Shown one piece after another: positions 24,416 to 32,851 of a stretch of 64,000 nucleotides of DNA. A program made the position numbers and the translations under genes. Every line of letters begins with the position of its first letter. Position 1 is the stretch's first letter. Under the pieces are notes generated by a model. That model saw nothing but the letters and a program-made list of their open reading frames with translations, was not told the DNA's origin and searched no databases. Origin of the DNA: Streptomyces sp. 846.5 (GTDB taxonomy: Bacteria > Actinomycetota > Actinomycetes > Streptomycetales > Streptomycetaceae); the NCBI RefSeq assembly GCF_004365705.1, contig NZ_SOBN01000002.1, forward strand, positions 1,488,001-1,552,000, given 5' to 3'.

Positions 24416-27181
24416 TCAGCCGTCGGTCCCGGTGGCGGGGATGTACGCGCCGGGGACGCTGTTCGGGGCGTAGATCGTGGTCTCGCCGGGGTACGGCGTC
24501 TTCCAGTTGTGCGTCTCGTACCAGGTCAGGTGGTTCATCTGGGCGGGGTTGGCGTAGTCGGGCACCGCGTTGGCGCCGGTCAGCCGCTGCTGCGCCTTCC
24601 AGGCGGTCCACTTGGCCGCGACCGCCTTCTCCGCGGCCGGCGGCGCGGTCGTCGCCGGTACGGCCGCCGCGTGCGGATCCTGCGCCGCCGGGGTGTCCAC
24701 GCCACAGCTGGGCGGCGTGGCCAGGCCGTCGGTCAGCGAGGTGGTGTTGGGCAGCGCGGTGAACGGGGTGTAGTCGGGCTTGCTGGTGAAGGCCGCGGCC
24801 ATCGGGGTGGCCGCGCTGTCCTTCTGGTTCATCGGGTGGATCCCGAGGATCTGCTCGATGGTGCGGACCATGGTGATCTGCGTGTAGTAGTGGTCGTCCA
24901 CGACGCCGTGCTTGGCGTAGGGGCTGATGATCTGGATCGGGGCCCGGTGGCCGTCGACATGGTCGAGGCCGGCCTGGGAGTCGTCCTCGACCACAAAGAT
25001 CGCCGAGTCCTTCCAGTACGGGCTGTGCGAGATCTCGTCGACGATCTTGCCGGTGGCGAGGTCGTTGTCGGCGACCTGGGCTGCCGGGCTGGCCGGGCCG
25101 CCGGTGTGGTCGCTGGAGAGCCAGAACATGTTCAGGTTCGCCGGACCGCTCTTCTCGAAGTCCTGCTTCCAGATCTGGTACCGGTACTGGTCCGGGACGC
25201 TGGTGTCGAACTTCGGGAAGCCGGGCACCGACACGCTGTTGAGCGAGGGGATCGGCGAGGAGGAGTTCAGGGTGTAGGCCGTGTTCTGCCCCGTCGCGGC
25301 CATGGTCTTGGCGTCGCAGTACAGGTTCTGCCAGCTCGCGGTGGCCGGCTTGGTGAGGAACTGCTGGAACTCGCCGAAGTCCCGCACGGTCTTGCCCGCG
25401 GCCTGCGCTCCGGTCCACAGGAAGCCGGACTTCTGGTGGCCCAGGGCGTCGTCCTCGGTGTCGTAACTGCGCAGGTACTCACCGGCCGAGGACTCGGTGT
25501 ACTCCGGGTCGTCGGCCTGCATCAGCCAGTTGTGGCCCTCGGCGGAGTTGGTGCCGATGTCGTAGGTGTTGTCGTAGAGCCCGAACTGGGTGGCCAGCGC
25601 GTGCTGGTTCGGCGTCACGTTCTTGCCGAACTGCGCCAGGGCGGCGTCGCCGTTGCCCTGCGCCATGTCGCCGAAGACCTGGTCGTAGGTGCGGTTCTCC
25701 TTGACGATCAGGAAGACGTGCTTGATCGTCGAGGGGGCCCCGATCCGGATCGGGACCGGCACCGGCTTTGCCTTGCTGGCCCCGTAGTTGTCGGCCAGCT
25801 TGACCGAGCCGCTGGTCCAGCCGTTCTGCTGGAAGACCTTGCCGGTCTGGGACCTGATGACACTGTCGCTGGGCAGGGTGAACTGGGTCAGGCTGGACGT
25901 GGTGTCGTGGGTGTCGTGGCCGGCCGCGGTGGTGGGTCGCAGGGCGTCGATGCCACGGGTGTTGGAGACGATCACCTTGCTGCCCACGGTGGTGATCTCC
26001 GCGGGGAAGTAGTCCGTCGGCAGCAGGCCGACATAGCTGACCGGCTCCTGCGGCCGGGTGTACCGGTAGACGGCGACCGCGTTGGCGCGGCCCAGCGTCA
26101 CCAGCAGGTGCCCGTCGTCGGTCAGCGTCACCGAGTCGGGCTCGTAGCCCACCGTCGCCTCCGGCCAGGGCTGGGTGGCGATGGTCTGCACGACCTTGCC
26201 GCGCCTGGTGTCGATGACGGAGACGTCGTTGCTGGCGGTGTCGGTGACGAACACCGCCCCCTGCTTGGCGTACACGGCGGTCGGGTGCAGACCGACGTCG
26301 ATGCTGCCGACGGCCGCGGAGGGGTTCGCCAGGTCGATGACGCTGACCGTGCCGGTGGTGGTGGCGCCGGTCACCGGGCTGGCCGGGACCTGGGTGTTGT
26401 AGGAGTTGAGCGTGTAGTCCCCGGCCTGCGCCGTACGCCCGCCCTCGTTGCTGACGTAGAGCTTGCCGTCGACCTGGACGATGCCGCGCGGGGCGTTGCC
26501 CACCGCCCAGCTCTGCTCGATGGCGCCGGTCGCGGCGTTGATGGCGACCACCCGGTTCTGGCCGTTGACGGCCGAGTACACGGTGGAGCCGTCCGCCGAG
26601 AACACCGCCGCGCCCACCAGCGCGTGCTTGGCCCCGTCGGCGGGGATGGAGACGGTCGTCGGGTTGGCGAGCGAGCCGTCCGCGTTCACGGTGAACTTGG
26701 TGTAGCCGTCGACCTGACCCAGCCACAGCTGCGAGCCGTCGGGCGAGTACGTCGGGCCCTCCTGGCCCACCGCGCCACTGCTGATGTGCAGGTCGTCCAC
26801 GGTGGCGCTGCCGACGCGCTGCTGAACCTTACCAGTGGCCAGGTTCACGACAACAAGTGACGCGTCACCGTCAGCGACCGCGGCCGCGAGATGGCCGCCG
26901 TCCGGGCTGACCGACGAAGACATGATCTTGCCGTCGTTGATGACCAGTCGGCTGCCGTAGGGGGCTATGTACTGATCACTGGAGATGACCTCGCCTTTGG
27001 AGGTGACCTGGCCGACATGCTCCGTGCCGAACTGGCGAGTTGTGGCGAAGGCAGTGCCGGTGGCGGCCACGGCCAGGGCCGTGACGCATGCGGTGACCAG
27101 CGTTGCCCGGCGACTGACGGACCTGCCGAGAACGACGAACTGCTCGCTCTCGGAGACCCGGCGGCGGCGCGTTACCTGCAT
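24416..27181 (-). CDS. Secreted beta-propeller/phosphoesterase fusion protein
   Basis: 921 residues. An N-terminal membrane/signal segment (about 20-48) is followed by a YncE-like beta-propeller (about 60-430) of repeated VSPDGG/VSVIDL blades. A phosphoesterase domain of the alkaline-phosphatase superfamily (PF04185, phospholipase C/acid phosphatase type, about 475-760) has KHVFLIVKENRTYDQVFGD with the metal-site Glu-Asn, the EGHNW motif, FVVEDDSQAGLDHVDGHR and SPYAKHG. It should hydrolyse phosphoesters outside the cell; the substrate is not apparent. AAGGGA precedes the ATG, 4 bp after the permease stop, so it is the last gene of the ABC operon. Confidence 0.8.
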   Translation of the reverse strand: MQVTRRRRVSESEQFVVLGRSVSRRATLVTACVTALAVAATGTAFATTRQFGTEHVGQVTSKGEVISSDQYIAPYGSRLVINDGKIMSSSVSPDGGHLAAAVADGDASLVVVNLATGKVQQRVGSATVDDLHISSGAVGQEGPTYSPDGSQLWLGQVDGYTKFTVNADGSLANPTTVSIPADGAKHALVGAAVFSADGSTVYSAVNGQNRVVAINAATGAIEQSWAVGNAPRGIVQVDGKLYVSNEGGRTAQAGDYTLNSYNTQVPASPVTGATTTGTVSVIDLANPSAAVGSIDVGLHPTAVYAKQGAVFVTDTASNDVSVIDTRRGKVVQTIATQPWPEATVGYEPDSVTLTDDGHLLVTLGRANAVAVYRYTRPQEPVSYVGLLPTDYFPAEITTVGSKVIVSNTRGIDALRPTTAAGHDTHDTTSSLTQFTLPSDSVIRSQTGKVFQQNGWTSGSVKLADNYGASKAKPVPVPIRIGAPSTIKHVFLIVKENRTYDQVFGDMAQGNGDAALAQFGKNVTPNQHALATQFGLYDNTYDIGTNSAEGHNWLMQADDPEYTESSAGEYLRSYDTEDDALGHQKSGFLWTGAQAAGKTVRDFGEFQQFLTKPATASWQNLYCDAKTMAATGQNTAYTLNSSSPIPSLNSVSVPGFPKFDTSVPDQYRYQIWKQDFEKSGPANLNMFWLSSDHTGGPASPAAQVADNDLATGKIVDEISHSPYWKDSAIFVVEDDSQAGLDHVDGHRAPIQIISPYAKHGVVDDHYYTQITMVRTIEQILGIHPMNQKDSAATPMAAAFTSKPDYTPFTALPNTTSLTDGLATPPSCGVDTPAAQDPHAAAVPATTAPPAAEKAVAAKWTAWKAQQRLTGANAVPDYANPAQMNHLTWYETHNWKTPYPGETTIYAPNSVPGAYIPATGTDG

Positions 27182-27185
27182 GGAT

Positions 27186-28565
27186 TCATCCCTTCAGGGA
27201 GGTGGAGACCAGTTCGACGGTGCCGTCGAACTGCCACAGCGGGTTCGGCGCGTCCCCGGTCGGGGTCCGCACCAGGAAGTAGCCGTTCACTTCCTTCGGT
27301 CCGTCGCCGTCGGCCTCGATCCGACCGTCCGAGGTGACGTTGAGCTGGTAGAGGGCCGTCCCGGGGGCGGCCGCGCCGGGGAGGTGCCAGGTGACGACGC
27401 AGCGCCAGTCGTTGCCCGGCCCCGCGGGGTCGACCTGGCCGCCGCTCCGGTCGCAGGCCGCCGTGACCGCCAGCTGCGCCTCGGTGACGGCGGGGCGGTT
27501 GAGCTGCGCCGTCTGCATCCGGTAGAGGTGCGCGAACGCGGTGGCGACCGACTGCTGCACCTTGGCCTGCGAGATCCCGGAGCCCATGAACGGCGTGGCC
27601 ACGGCGACGACACCGAAGGTGACGGCGAGCAGTCCGGCGAGCGGCAGCAGGGCGATCGTGAGCGCGCGCCGCCCGATGCCGTCGTCGGTCGCGTTGGTGA
27701 AGTCCCGCCGCATGAAGAGGTGATGGGCCAGCCCGGTCGCGACCACGACCCACACCAGGCTGACCGCGACGGAGATCAGCAGCTCGCGGGGCTGTCCCGG
27801 GCTGGTGAACAGCCGGTGCCAGGTGATGAAGGCATAGCCGGGCAGGGCCAGGCGCAGCGCGACGGGCAGCGGGAGCATCTGGGCGAGCTGCATCGCGACC
27901 GCCACCAGAGCGGGCAGCAGCAGCCCGATCGGGGAGCGCCCCAGCACGACGGAGCCGAGCAGGCCGATCGCGCCGAGCGCGAGGGTGGGCGCGAGAACGC
28001 AGACCCAGGCCAGCAGCACGTTCCCGGCGGCATCCGACGGCGACAGCAGGTGGCCGTCGAGGCCGACCAGCGGCCGGTTGCCGACCGTCAACAGCCCGCC
28101 GACCGAGCTGGAGGCCACCATCCCGGCCACCAGCAGCAGGATGACGGTGAGTCCGGCCAGTGCCTTGGCCGCGAAGATCCGTTGCGGCGACCGGACCGCC
28201 ACCAGCAGATGGCGCCAGGTCCCCAGCCGGTCCTCGGCGGCGAACACATCGCCCGCGACCACCGAGGTCAGCAGCGGCAGCGCCCAGGAGCCCGCGAACC
28301 CGAGCACCACCAGCGGCCCGGCCCATCCGGTGGCGTGCATCCAGCGCCCGAAGAGCGTGTCGCTCGGGAGCGTGCTCTGCTGGGCGACCGCGGTGACGAA
28401 CAGCCCCGGCACGGTCCAGCAGGCGAGCACCAGCAGCCGGATCCGCCACTGCGAGACGAGCTTGACCAGTTCGAAGCGGTAGGCGCGCAGCACCGGGACA
28501 AGGAACGCTTCGGCATCGGCATCAGTACCGGCGATGGCGTTGTCGTTGGCGACGGTCACGGTCAT
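27186..28565 (-). CDS. ABC-2 type transporter permease with C-terminal extracytoplasmic tail
   Basis: 459 residues with about six helices between 40 and 345, then a hydrophilic C-terminal domain of about 110 residues (two Cys, WRCVVTWHLPG) predicted outside the membrane. The N-terminal half resembles ABC-2/NatB-type permeases. Exported substrate unknown. The start overlaps the ATPase stop (ATGA) and the stop is 4 bp before the phosphoesterase gene, suggesting that the exporter and the secreted phosphoesterase serve one task. Confidence 0.75.
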   Translation of the reverse strand: MTVTVANDNAIAGTDADAEAFLVPVLRAYRFELVKLVSQWRIRLLVLACWTVPGLFVTAVAQQSTLPSDTLFGRWMHATGWAGPLVVLGFAGSWALPLLTSVVAGDVFAAEDRLGTWRHLLVAVRSPQRIFAAKALAGLTVILLLVAGMVASSSVGGLLTVGNRPLVGLDGHLLSPSDAAGNVLLAWVCVLAPTLALGAIGLLGSVVLGRSPIGLLLPALVAVAMQLAQMLPLPVALRLALPGYAFITWHRLFTSPGQPRELLISVAVSLVWVVVATGLAHHLFMRRDFTNATDDGIGRRALTIALLPLAGLLAVTFGVVAVATPFMGSGISQAKVQQSVATAFAHLYRMQTAQLNRPAVTEAQLAVTAACDRSGGQVDPAGPGNDWRCVVTWHLPGAAAPGTALYQLNVTSDGRIEADGDGPKEVNGYFLVRTPTGDAPNPLWQFDGTVELVSTSLKG

Positions 28566-29503
28566 CGGTCGGCCTCCTGCTGTTCGGTGAGGGCGAGGAA
28601 CGCGGCCTCCAGCGGCGACACCACGGGGGCGAGCTCGCGCACCGCGATGTCCGCCTTCGCCAGTCCCGCCACCAGTACGTCGAGGGCGGGCACCTGCGCC
28701 GCCACGACGAGCGCCTCGGTGCCGCGCCAGGCCACTGCGTCCCCGACCACGCGGATCCCGGCCGTCTCGGCGGCCAGCCGGCGCGCGGCCTCCGGATCGG
28801 AGGTGAGCAGCCGGTAGTCGAGCTCACGGTCCTCGCTCGCCAACTTGCCCAGCGGGCCCGAGAAGCGGACCCGCCCGGTCGCGAGGATGGTGACCTCGGC
28901 GCACAGGGATTCGAGGTCGTCCATGCGGTGGCTGGAGAGCACCACGGTGGTGCCCTCGCTCGCCAGCCGGGTGAGGACGCCGTGCACATGCCGCTTGCCC
29001 GCCGGGTCGAGACCGTTGGCGGGCTCGTCGAGCACCAGCAGCCGGGGGTCGGTGAGCAGGGCGGCGGCCAGCCCGAGCCGCTGGCGCATGCCCAGCGAGA
29101 AGCCGCGGACCCGGTCGTCGGCGACATCGGTGAGACCGACCTCGCCGAGCGCGTCGTCGATCCGTGGCGTCCGCGCGCCCTGGCCGCGCAGCGCGGCCAG
29201 CGCGGCGAGGTTCTGTCGGGCGGTCAGCGAGGGGTACAGACCGGGCCCGTCCACAAAGCCGGCGACGCCGCGGGGAGCCGCAAGCGCCCGCCCGACCGGC
29301 ATGCCGAGGATGTCGAGGGCCCCGCCGTCTGCGACGGCCAGCCCGAGCAGAAGGCCGAGCAGCGTCGTCTTGCCTGCGCCGTTCGGCCCGACCAGGCCGT
29401 GGATCCGCCCCTGCTCCAGATCCAGGTCGACGCCGTCGAGTGCGACGACGTCACCGAAGCACTTGACCACCCCACGAGCCCGCACTGCACGTTGCGCCAC
29501 CAT
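28562..29503 (-). CDS. ABC transporter ATP-binding protein (ABC-2/NatA class)
   Basis: 313 residues. Walker A GPNGAGKTT, Q-loop, signature LGMRQRLGLAAAL (in place of LSGGQ), Walker B LLVLDEPANGLD and the H-loop SSHRMDDL are all present. The C-terminal extension (about 220-313) is typical of the NatA/CcmA class. AGAAGGGG precedes the ATG; the promoter with CTGACT and TAGGTT hexamers lies at 29530-29558. Confidence 0.88.
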   Translation of the reverse strand: MVAQRAVRARGVVKCFGDVVALDGVDLDLEQGRIHGLVGPNGAGKTTLLGLLLGLAVADGGALDILGMPVGRALAAPRGVAGFVDGPGLYPSLTARQNLAALAALRGQGARTPRIDDALGEVGLTDVADDRVRGFSLGMRQRLGLAAALLTDPRLLVLDEPANGLDPAGKRHVHGVLTRLASEGTTVVLSSHRMDDLESLCAEVTILATGRVRFSGPLGKLASEDRELDYRLLTSDPEAARRLAAETAGIRVVGDAVAWRGTEALVVAAQVPALDVLVAGLAKADIAVRELAPVVSPLEAAFLALTEQQEADR

Positions 29504-29529
29504 AGCCCCTTCTCACCCGACCCACAGGG

Positions 29530-29558
29530 AACCTAGGGCGTGGCCGTGACACAGTCAG
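29530..29558 (-). promoter_or_regulatory. Promoter of the ABC/phosphoesterase operon (CTGACT-17-TAGGTT)
   Basis: On the minus strand, -35 CTGACT (29558-29553) and -10 TAGGTT (29535-29530) are 17 bp apart. The predicted start near 29523 is about 20 nt before the ATPase ATG. Confidence 0.65.
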
Positions 29559-29568
29559 GTGCGGCGGG

Positions 29569-29586
29569 TTGAACGTTCGCGTAACG
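29569..29586 (-). promoter_or_regulatory. Tandem CGTT heptamers with 11-bp period, possible SARP site
   Basis: Read on the minus strand, CGTTACG (29586-29580) and CGTTCAA (29575-29569) are 11 bp apart, start to start. Direct heptamers with 4-bp gaps just upstream of a promoter are how SARP/AfsR-type BTAD regulators bind. Such a regulator is encoded next door. Confidence 0.45.
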
Positions 29587-29595
29587 GAAGACCAC

Positions 29596-29612
29596 CGATT
29601 CCCGCGGAATCG
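29596..29612 (-). terminator. Small stem-loop after the AfsR-like gene
   Basis: CGATTCC-CGC-GGAATCG, a perfect 7-bp stem with a 3-nt loop, 17 bp past the regulator's stop codon. Confidence 0.45.
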
Positions 29613-29628
29613 ACATGTCTCCCTTCGT

Positions 29629-32600
29629 TCAACCGCGCCCCGAGGTGAGCACCCGGGCGGCCTCCCGCAGCTCGTCCCGCTCCAGGGCGGCGTACTCCGA
29701 CACCGCGTCGGCGTAGGCCGCACCGTCGGCGTCCAGCGCCGCCTGCCGGGCGCGCTCCGCCGACATGGTCGGCTGGAAGTCGCGCATCACCCGCAGCCGT
29801 TCGGCCAGCGCGATCATCCGTACGGCGCCGGTGTCTCCGGACGCCAGCCCCGCCATGCCGAGGGCGTGCAGCACCGTCCCGAACACCGGGAGATCCATGG
29901 GCGATCCTGACGGGTCGGAGAGCCGGGTCCGCAGACGTTGACGCAGCCGGTCGACCGACTGCGCGACCGGTTCGAGACGGCCGACGTGCGCATGCGCGGT
30001 CACCGCCACCGACTGGATCTGGAACGCCCACGGATCGAGCGAGGCGTCGCCGCCGTCGATCGCGCCGGCCGCGAGCATCCGTTCCACGGCGCTGCGCCAC
30101 AGACCGAGGCCGACCTCCGTCAGTCCGCGGGCGAGCGCGATCTCGGCGCGCCCGCCGAGATCGGGCCGGTAGAAGGCGTCCTGCTGCGGGGCGGTGTCGA
30201 TGGAAGCCTGCCGCAGCCAGTACTCGGCCTCGTCGGGGTCCCCGCGCTGCAGGCAGGCGAGGACGAGCAGCGAGCGGATGCCGATGTGGTCGTGCCCGTC
30301 GCCGAGCCGCGGCAGCACCGCGAGCGAGGCCTTGAGGTGCTGGTACGCCTCCTCCCCCTGCCCTGTCCGCAGGCACAGCTCGCTCAGCCGGGAGTGCACC
30401 ATCAGCTGCACGGAGGGATTGTCCACCGCGGCCAGCCCGGCGACCGCCCGGCGGGCCGAGGCGAGCGCGCGGTCGATGTCGTGCTGGTACTCCCAGAGAT
30501 AGCCGGCGATGCACTCGGCGACGCCGGCCACCAACGGCCGTTCGCTGTCGCAGAGTTCACGCAGCACGTCGTACTCGGGAGGCAGCATCCTGGGGACCGC
30601 GCCCAGCACCACCGCGAGGGCCCGCAGCAGCGTGTCCGGCGGAGCCGGGGGCAGCCGCCGCAGGGTGACCAACTGGCGTACGGCGCTGGGGCCGTGGCCC
30701 ATGAACAGCGCCGCCGTGCACAACGCCGCCGCGGCGCGGGCGACTTCGACGTCCTCGGGCCCGGGGTGGTAGTGCGACAGCGGAGGGCCGGTGTCCGCGG
30801 CGAGGGCGGCAAGGCGGGGAAAGTTGGACTCGGTGGACCACAGAGCAGCGAGGACGGCGGTGAGGGCGGCGATGGCGGGGCCGTCGGTACGGGCCAGGGC
30901 ATGTCGCAGGGCCGGCACGAGGTTGTCCTGCTCGGCCTTGATCCGCTCCCAGGAATCCAGCCGGTCCGAGCCGAAGAGCACATCGTGGTGGGCGACCCCG
31001 AAGTCCCGCGCCCAGACCAGGAATCGGCCGACGGCCTGCTCGTCCTCGCCCGCCTCGGTGCGCCGGGCCGCACTGAACTCCCGTACCGTCTCCAGCATTC
31101 GGAACCGTACGCCGGCCGGGGTGTCGACGACGGTGACCAGCGACTGACCGGCCAACTGCTCCAGCAGGAACAGTGCGTCCTCGCCGAGTACCTGCTCGGC
31201 CGCTTCGCCCAGGAAGCCGCCGGGGAAGACGGACAGGGTGCGCAGCGCCGCCCTGGCGTCCTCCGCGAGCAGGTTCCAGCTCCACTCCACGACCGCGTGC
31301 AGGGTGCGGTGGCGCTCCGGTGCGTCCCGGGCCCCGCCGCGCAGCAGGGCGAACCTGTCGCCGAGGCGGCGGGCGATCTCCGGCACCGACAGCACCCGCA
31401 CCCGTGCCGCGGCCAGCTCCACGGCCAGCGGCAGCCCGTCCAGGTGACGGCACAGCTCGGCCACCGCGTCCTGCGGCAGCTCCACGCCGGGCCGGGCGGC
31501 CCGGGCCCGCTGGGTGAACAGCTCGACCGAGGTGTCGAGGCCCAGCTCCGGCAGCGGGTACGCCGCCTCCGAGGTGAGGCCCAGCGGAGCCCGGCTGGTG
31601 GCGAGCACCCGCAGGTCCTTCGAGGACGAGACCAGGGCCTGCACCAGGTCGGCGGCGCCCAGGACGACCTGCTCGCAGTTGTCCAGCACCAGCAGCGCGG
31701 CTCCAGGCCCGGAACTGGACCCGAGCACGCCCAGGATCCCGGTCACCGGGTCGGCCGAGGCCGGGCCGCCCAGCACGCCGACGCCGAGCGCGGAGGCCAC
31801 CTCCGCGGCCACGTCCTCGTCCTCGGTGACGCCGGCGAGCGGCACGAAGTACACCACCCGCTGCTCGGCCCGGCGGCTGACGGCGTGCGCCAGCCGGGTC
31901 TTGCCGAGACCGCCGGGGCCGACGACGGTGACGGCGCGGGAGGTGCGCAGCAGCAGCTCCACCGCCGCGATGTCCTGGTCCCGGCCGAGCAGCAGGTTCG
32001 GCTCGTGCGGCACGCCGTGCCTGACCTTGGGCGCCTCGCCGCGCAGCAGCTCCTGCTGGACGGCCTTGAGCCCGGCGCCGGGATCCGTGCCGAGCTCGTC
32101 GCGCAGCTCGCGGCGGTACGCCTCGTACCGCATCAGCGCCGTGGACGGGCCCGACGTCGCAGCCTCGCCGCGCAGCAGCTCGGCGAGCAGCTCCTCGTCG
32201 CGCGGATGCCCCGCGGCGGCCGCCGCCAGCGGCCCGGCCGCCTCCGCATGCCGCCCCAGCCGGGCCAGCGCGAGCGCCTGCGCGCGTATCAGCGTGTCGC
32301 GGACCGGGGCGCGCTCGGCGCGCAATGCGGCTACCGGGTCGTCGGTGTCGCCGGCCCCGTCCGGGGTGCCCTGCCACAGCGCGAGCCCGGCCACGGCCGC
32401 GGCCAGCGATCCCGCGTGGTCCCCGGCCCTGGCCCGGTCCGCGCTCGCGGCGGCGTGCAGCAGCAGGGCGGAGCTGTCGACCTGGTCCTCGGCGAGGGTG
32501 AGCCGGTATCCGGTCGGCGTGCTGTCGATGACGTCGGCGCCCAGCTGCGTCCGAGCCCTGGACACCAGGACCTGCAGCGCCTTTCCCGGCCGCTCGGGCA

Positions 32601-32754
32601 ACTCGTCCGGCCACAGTCCCGCCACCAGCCGCTCGGTGCTGCAACCGGTGCGCAGGTCTCCTGCGAGCAGCGCGAGCAGGGCGCGCAGCCGGGGCGCGGT
32701 GACCTCCTGTCCGCGACAGGCGACACGCGGCAGCAGGATCAGGTCGATGGTCAC
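29629..32754 (-). CDS. AfsR/SARP-like regulator with BTAD and NB-ARC-type ATPase
   Basis: 1041 residues. A winged-helix DNA-binding domain (about 1-90), bacterial transcriptional activation domain (about 92-236, ELRDELGTDPGAGLKAVQ), STAND-type ATPase (about 255-520; Walker A VVGPGGLGKTRLA at 278-290, Walker B ALLVLDNCEQV, sensor SRAPLGL, GLPLAVELAAARV) and a long helical TPR-like C-terminus. This is the AfsR plan; such proteins usually switch on neighbouring genes. No PKS/NRPS genes are in the window, so the adjacent ABC/phosphoesterase operon is the best target candidate. The GTG start has no Shine-Dalgarno; the promoter geometry implies a leaderless mRNA. Confidence 0.88.
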   Translation of the reverse strand: MTIDLILLPRVACRGQEVTAPRLRALLALLAGDLRTGCSTERLVAGLWPDELPERPGKALQVLVSRARTQLGADVIDSTPTGYRLTLAEDQVDSSALLLHAAASADRARAGDHAGSLAAAVAGLALWQGTPDGAGDTDDPVAALRAERAPVRDTLIRAQALALARLGRHAEAAGPLAAAAAGHPRDEELLAELLRGEAATSGPSTALMRYEAYRRELRDELGTDPGAGLKAVQQELLRGEAPKVRHGVPHEPNLLLGRDQDIAAVELLLRTSRAVTVVGPGGLGKTRLAHAVSRRAEQRVVYFVPLAGVTEDEDVAAEVASALGVGVLGGPASADPVTGILGVLGSSSGPGAALLVLDNCEQVVLGAADLVQALVSSSKDLRVLATSRAPLGLTSEAAYPLPELGLDTSVELFTQRARAARPGVELPQDAVAELCRHLDGLPLAVELAAARVRVLSVPEIARRLGDRFALLRGGARDAPERHRTLHAVVEWSWNLLAEDARAALRTLSVFPGGFLGEAAEQVLGEDALFLLEQLAGQSLVTVVDTPAGVRFRMLETVREFSAARRTEAGEDEQAVGRFLVWARDFGVAHHDVLFGSDRLDSWERIKAEQDNLVPALRHALARTDGPAIAALTAVLAALWSTESNFPRLAALAADTGPPLSHYHPGPEDVEVARAAAALCTAALFMGHGPSAVRQLVTLRRLPPAPPDTLLRALAVVLGAVPRMLPPEYDVLRELCDSERPLVAGVAECIAGYLWEYQHDIDRALASARRAVAGLAAVDNPSVQLMVHSRLSELCLRTGQGEEAYQHLKASLAVLPRLGDGHDHIGIRSLLVLACLQRGDPDEAEYWLRQASIDTAPQQDAFYRPDLGGRAEIALARGLTEVGLGLWRSAVERMLAAGAIDGGDASLDPWAFQIQSVAVTAHAHVGRLEPVAQSVDRLRQRLRTRLSDPSGSPMDLPVFGTVLHALGMAGLASGDTGAVRMIALAERLRVMRDFQPTMSAERARQAALDADGAAYADAVSEYAALERDELREAARVLTSGRG

Positions 32755-32760
32755 CCGTGC

Positions 32761-32788
32761 AGATTACCCAGGGCCCGACCTGCCGCAA
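32761..32788 (-). promoter_or_regulatory. Leaderless promoter of the AfsR-like gene
   Basis: On the minus strand, -10 TAATCT (32766-32761) lies 6 nt before the GTG start, so transcription should begin at the start codon itself. A TTGCGG -35 lies 16 bp further up. Confidence 0.55.
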
Positions 32789-32807
32789 CTCCCGTCGCGC
32801 ATGCCGG

Positions 32808-32841
32808 GAGGGCCGGCCCCGGGTGTCCGGGACCGGCCCTC
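32808..32841 (-). terminator. Stem-loop terminator after the GH-A/ricin gene
   Basis: A 15-bp stem with one mismatch or wobble (32808-32822 with 32827-32841), 4-nt loop, starting 11 bp past the stop at 32852. It sits back-to-back with the AfsR-like gene's promoter in a 97-bp gap. Confidence 0.75.
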
Positions 32842-32851
32842 TGAGGGCTGA

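Noticed and set aside
29629..32754. An antibiotic biosynthetic cluster signalled by the AfsR-like regulator
   Set aside because: No PKS, NRPS, terpene or RiPP genes are found within the window around it; the nearest operon is a transporter with a phosphoesterase.
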